Assembly (NCBI GenBank): GCA_947623455.1
Contig: OX392538.1
Coordinates: 37,122,001-37,186,000 of the forward strand
Length of the DNA: 64,000 nucleotides
Reading direction: 5' to 3'
DNA from: Mimachlamys varia
Taxonomy: Eukaryota; Mollusca; Bivalvia; Pectinida; Pectinidae
Made by a program: the position numbers and the translations under genes. The notes below the pieces were generated by a model. The model had not been told where the DNA came from, searched no databases, and was given only the letters and a program-made list of their open reading frames with translations. Within the stretch, counting starts at the first letter, position 1. Every line of letters starts with the position of its first letter. Of the stretch, positions 59,492-64,000 are shown one piece after another.

Positions 59492-61607
59492 GTACGTATA
59501 ACATATAGTATTAACATTTTCGTAATTATATATTTCTTTCTATCGCAACGTTAGTCAATTGTACCTTGTAAACTCTTCTCAAAAGCTATTAAATGAATTT
59601 CTTCTAAACTTGCTTAGAGGTTATGAAAGAGGATTTCGAATTTCAAAATGATGATTCCGAGAAAAATTGACGAATATAAAAAATATTGTTTTCTAAATAA
59701 AACCCATATGAAGAGTCGGAAAAGATCGTCCTAACCAAACAAAGCATAATTTACACAAATACTCATAATTCATAAATAATTAACAAACCGGAATGCGATA
59801 TTTCAACCAAAAACGACCACAAGTTAATGTCACATGCTCGTTCATCATATGAAGGCTGTAAAAAGCAAAATTAAGACAGATATGGTTGTAATTATCATTG
59901 GTTATATGCAAATACAAAACAGTAAGAAATATACCAAATATATTTCACGAGTGGGGGTAATACTTCGATGATGAAAATATCAAAATATTAGCCACACGAG
60001 TCCAACGCATCAGAGGAAAAGTTCGATATTAGGGGAACTGCAGTGTTGTTCTATCGCCACTTATACAGATTTCAAAATATCAACATCACTATGAGTAATT
60101 ATTTTATCACTATCACTGTTTGATACGGGCTTGACTCTCTCCTATTAATGTTATTTTCGTACCACAACGTATGATCACGCTGTTGACACTTTGCATTATT
60201 TGATATCAGATCTGCATCGTTTCCCAGCTTCCTTGAAATTAAAGTTAAATCAAACGTTGTGTTTTCCCCATTAATTTTAATATTTCAACATTAATACGCA
60301 AAATATCAAAAAAAGTAAGCCTTCATAACGTTACGTTAACCGGTACTTGACGTCAATTGTAAGCAGTGTCTTGATTGGTCAGATCAGGAAAGTGTCATGT
60401 TTTCCACAGATAAAAAATATCATATTTTTCAGAAGTCCTAAATGTTTACTTAAATCTCAATTACTATTTACAGTTCTGCCGCCTGGTGTTTCTCTCGCTG
60501 GTTATGTGCGTTATATGTATCACTCTCCTTTGGGGATCTACTTCTATCCCAAGATCAATTCATCGCTTCTTAGATACATGTACAGGACAGAGCTCCTTTG
60601 AAAAACTTCTCGAACAATCCATACCAACAACATATGGTGATCAAAGAAAAAAATATATTGTGTACGATTGCAGCCAAACCAACAGAGGGTTTTGTGGTGG
60701 CTGGTCCGACCGGATGTCAGGTATTATTTCTACAATGGTCATATCTCTTTTAACAAAACGACGTTTTCTCATCAACTATGACAGGCCATGCGAACTTGAG
60801 AAGTACCTCGTCCCGGTAAACTTTGACTGGCGCTATAATAAATCCATACTTTTGAACAGAACAAGTTCCTATCAGGATCTTTCTAATCACAACTCTAGAA
60901 ACATAAGGAAGTACTTGAATGGTAGCCTGGACATCAACACCTATTTTCACCATGATGTCAGTTTTCTTCGTATGAACTGGGATTTCACAGAGGAATTCAG
61001 AAAAAGGTCAAATATTGGTACTGAAATCCCATGGATAACAAAATTGACCTTACCTGATATGTACAAACAACTTTTTAATTTCCTCTTTAAACCATCGCCT
61101 CTGCTAAAACATGCATTAAAAGATCAAAATCTCCATCGTAGAAGACCTAAGCTCGCTTGTGCTCACGTACGCATTGGAGGGAATCCTAACATGCCCGGGG
61201 ACGACCCTCGACCTCAACTAAGATTGGACATTCTTTGGAATTATTTGGACAAACTTAACAAGGATGAATATGACATTTTCATTGCGTCTGATACAAATAG
61301 CGTGAAGGAACAGACTAGAATCCGTTATCCTACAAACATAATTGACACTCCTGGCAGAATTACACATATGGACAGACAATCCAAATGCGACCAAAACACA
61401 GGAGTTCTTAAGCAATTTTTAGATTTCTACGCGTTGAAGAGCTGTGATACACTGATAATTACTCTTAGTGGTTTTGGCATACTTGCAGCGTACCTCCGAG
61501 AGACAGATTCGGAGTTATACTGTCTACGAGCAGGAGATCTAAAACCTTGTTCAAGGTATACAATCGATAACGTATTTCCTGGAGAAATACTTGCACCACG
61601 AGCTTAA
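59468..61607 (+). CDS. GT-B-fold fucosyltransferase-like type II membrane protein (gene 2)
   Basis: Coding segments are 59468-59491 and 60474-61607, joined in phase 0 across a 982-bp intron, giving 385 residues like gene 1. About 294 of the 377 exon-3 residues are identical to gene 1 by hand count, with no indels. A basic tail (MADLRKKK) precedes a single hydrophobic span (about residues 11-28). RGFCGGWSDRMSG (79-91), AHVRIGGNP (238-246), DIFIASD (275-281) and SGFG (340-343) are kept. The residues just before SGFG differ: ITL here, NTH in gene 1 (337-339). Sequons are kept at 130 and 136, with an extra NGS near 157. Such proteins usually add fucose to glycans in the Golgi lumen; donor and acceptor here are inferred or unknown. 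The local tandem arrangement points to gene duplication followed by transposon accumulation between the copies. Confidence 0.72.
59492..60473 (+). other. Intron between start-codon exon and main exon, gene 2
   Basis: Contains a roughly 440-bp segment (59600-60040) absent from gene 1 and lacks gene 1's hairpin. The acceptor is ACTATTTACAG. Confidence 0.6.
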
Positions 61608-61737
61608 GTATCCACTGTTGTTTTGGAGTGTGGCTGATCTTGCGTGTATCACGAAAATATCTTGTCGTGTGTGTTTGTGTGAGCAGTGCATGCATCATGT
61701 TAATTTCTTTTTCCTGGGCAAATTCTAGTTCTATATG

Positions 61738-61743
61738 AATAAA
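61738..61743 (+). terminator. Candidate polyadenylation signal of gene 2
   Basis: AATAAA, 131 bases after the stop codon. Confidence 0.45.
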
Positions 61744-62011
61744 AGATGATTGAAAGAGATAACATTGTGATAAGTTGCTCCGTGAGGGCATCGTCTATCC
61801 AGGGTAGTTAATAGGAACCTTTAATTTCCACAATGGTTTTGCTTTGAAATGAAAAAAAAGTGATAAAACTTTCCATGATATTGTAGGTATTAAGTACCCC
61901 TAACAAGTTCATGGTATCACTATCACTCGAATCAAAAACTTGCTTATTTAATTTTGGTTTTGCTGTTAAATTTCAATTCAATTTCGATATCGCAAAAAAG
62001 CTTTTGTTTCA

Positions 62012-62350
62012 ATGATCATAATACTGTTGTTTTTATGATATTCTCAATCATTCATGTCTATATGTACGTAAACATGATACTGTTGTTTTTATGATATTCT
62101 CAATCATTCATGTCTATATGTACGTGAACATAATACTGTTGTTTTTATGATATCCTAAATCATTCATGTCTATATGTACGTGAACATAATACTGTTGTTT
62201 TTATGATATTCTCAATCATTCATGTCTATATGTACGTGAACATAATACTGTTGTTTTTATGATATTCTCAATCATTCATGTCTATATGTACGTGAACATA
62301 ATACTGTTGTTTTTATGATATCCTCAATCATTCATGTCTATATGTACGTA
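62012..62350. repeat. 56-bp tandem repeat, six copies
   Basis: The unit contains ACTGTTGTTTTTATGATATT and CAATCATTCATGTC, then TATATGTACGTG. Copies differ at one or two positions. It lies 0.4 kb beyond gene 2. Confidence 0.9.
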
Positions 62351-62814
62351 GTATGTGACTTTTCTGTATCATTAAATTCTCTTTGAGTGTAATAAATGTA
62401 CCAGTAAACCATCAGTTGTCTTCTCTAATATTGTTCAACTCGATAAAGACAAAACCTTCACTCATATCTCGTCATGTTGTTTAGAGGTTACCTATGCAGG
62501 AAAGCAATGTAAGAAAACTATCTATCTTACACATCGTGACGTCACAATGGTTCGACAATGGCGTGACGTCAACAATGCGATCAACTCTAATGCCGAAAAG
62601 AGGACAAAGCGACATGATGAAATTAAAATCTCAATATTTCTACAACAAACATAATAATGCTGTGCAGACATAGTTGGAAAATATTGGTTATGCTTAATCT
62701 CGCTAACTGATTCGTTTTCGTCATAAAAGTGCAAGGGAAAAATATAAGTCAGCCACAACGTATTTTAAGGTTTGTTGTTTTTAGCTTATTCAGGTAGTTG
62801 AAGATGACGTAACA
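62351..62814. other. Intergenic DNA, nothing recognised
   Basis: No gene or repeat supported. Confidence 0.3.
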
Positions 62815-62965
62815 CACACATGATGCACCTTTTAATTTTAGTAATAGATACAGTATGCAAAAAAATGAATTAAACTGCATCATACAGCTGTTTCGTCCTT
62901 CTGGGACTCGTCAGTGATGCTAGGGGCCAAAAGAAGGAAATCCAAAATGTCTCAACTAATGTAGA
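62815..62965 (-). mobile_element. Hammerhead repeat copy
   Basis: About 150 bp, best matched to 41776-41940. It carries an intact ribozyme and no ORF. Confidence 0.75.
62877..62920 (-). ncRNA. Intact hammerhead ribozyme
   Basis: On the minus strand: GCATCA, core CTGACGA, stem II GTCC/GGAC with loop CAGAA, GAAA, CAGCTG, TA, then TGATGC. Stem I pairs perfectly over 6 bp. Predicted cleavage lies after the GTA triplet, between 62883 and 62882. As at 50807, stem III is a loopless palindrome. Confidence 0.87.
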
Positions 62966-64000
62966 AGCAGAAGGGTCAGGTGCGTAAAACCTCTTTTAAT
63001 GTATGAATTTAGAATTAAAATTGAACGACATGTAGTTCTGTATAATTTCAAACCGTGTACTACGAAATGAGAGAAAAATACTCTTTCGTGTCCAAATGGG
63101 TAAGATAACAGTATGTTTTTTTCGGGGTTTACAATTTGGCATTTAAAGTGTGTTACAGGAAAAAACATATTTTCCAATTTAATATATAAACCCCTTTTCA
63201 ATTACGTTTCACCTAGCTAGCTGGTATTTACTAGTAAATATAAATACCTTTTTGTTGTCGATTGATAGTAAAAATGTATCTTGTACCATTGGAAACACAG
63301 GGTTGAGCAGCCCAGTTAGTCGATGAATTTTGAAATTATTTGGTATAAAGGTATATGTTTAATATCAAGCATGTATATTCATTGCCAAATTAATCCATAT
63401 ACCTCCGAAACTGTACTAAATATAAATGTACATGGTGTTTGACTTGATCAGTGTTAAACATAAAAGGTGTTGTTTAGTATTGCCGCACACATCTTTATTA
63501 ATTTGTAATGAGATGCGTGCGAGTGGTTCTTTGTTGGGAGAAGGGGCGAGGGGAGAGGGGTATATATACATTGTAGGAATTATTGTTTATGATGCAGACT
63601 AGGTACAGAACTTCTTTCCGTCACGTTTTGCTTCTGGTTTAACAGACTTGTTAGCTTGCTGTTTCAGTGCAATACTTAAAACCCGTTCACAGTCATTCAT
63701 CGTAGCTGACGAGTATGGGATATCAATATCTATACATTCTTATAATCTTTAACAAATTGTAATTTCATGTATATATATATGCATTTACTGTTAAAGATCC
63801 GTAAATTGATTTATTTATTTTATTTAAATTTATTAAACGCCCAACAGTCGACAAAGTGAACGTAATCCCAATGCCGTTGTTATCTTTAAGCGCGTGAAAT
63901 TTATGTTAAAGCGACATAAATTGTAACTGTCAGTTTGACAAAATAGACCTGTACACCGGTAATGTTACGCCTCTGCAATTTCATATACGACATATAAATA
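62966..64000. other. Right-end intergenic DNA, nothing recognised
   Basis: A purine-rich stretch at 63535-63560 (GGGAGAAGGGGCGAGGGG) is the only notable feature. Confidence 0.3.

Overview
This is a eukaryotic, AT-rich, repeat-dominated window. The spliced genes, the mix of L1-like and Jockey/CR1-like LINEs, a DIRS-type retroelement, Tc1/mariner-like TIR elements and small hammerhead-ribozyme repeats suggest an invertebrate, most likely a bivalve mollusc. That placement is inference; no species-diagnostic sequence was recognised.

Layout. (1) 1-20969 is an almost pure 36-bp satellite with several nested higher-order repeats (683, 1688, 2491 and about 11 kb). It resumes in diverged form at 23799-24325, 25505-26100 and 26335-26415. 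It is interrupted by a 2829-bp TIR element, a block containing a 40-nt-arm hairpin, and a LINE 3' scrap. (2) From about 26470 to 39752 lies the first of two paralogous glycosyltransferase genes: a non-coding first exon, a 10.8-kb 5'-UTR intron, a start-codon exon, a short intron and one long coding exon. The 5'-UTR intron carries a 9.9-kb insertion that holds a 42-bp minisatellite and TIR elements related to the one in the satellite. (3) 40100-58300 is a transposon graveyard: an L1-like ORF1 relic, two tail-to-tail LINE relics, a broken DIRS-type element, a Jockey/CR1-like LINE and Mutator-like MITEs. (4) 58590-61607 is the second glycosyltransferase gene, with the same exon plan and a 5'-UTR intron of only 580 bp. 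It is followed by six copies of a 56-bp repeat.

The two genes encode 385-residue type II membrane proteins, about 78% identical over the large exon by hand count. They look like GT-B-fold fucosyltransferase-type Golgi enzymes. Both 5' UTRs share a 13-codon upstream ORF.

The most notable non-coding system is a family of about 150-bp repeats with a 44-nt hammerhead self-cleaving ribozyme (at least five copies). Two copies, 50807-50850 (+) and 62877-62920 (-), keep every catalytic-core base and all stem pairs. Their stem III is the palindrome CAGCTG with no loop, so the ribozyme would probably act as a dimer. Two decayed copies sit at equivalent positions in the two paralogous 5'-UTR introns and so predate the gene duplication. 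The copy in the first gene is the one split by the 9.9-kb insertion, which is flanked by an 11-bp direct repeat.
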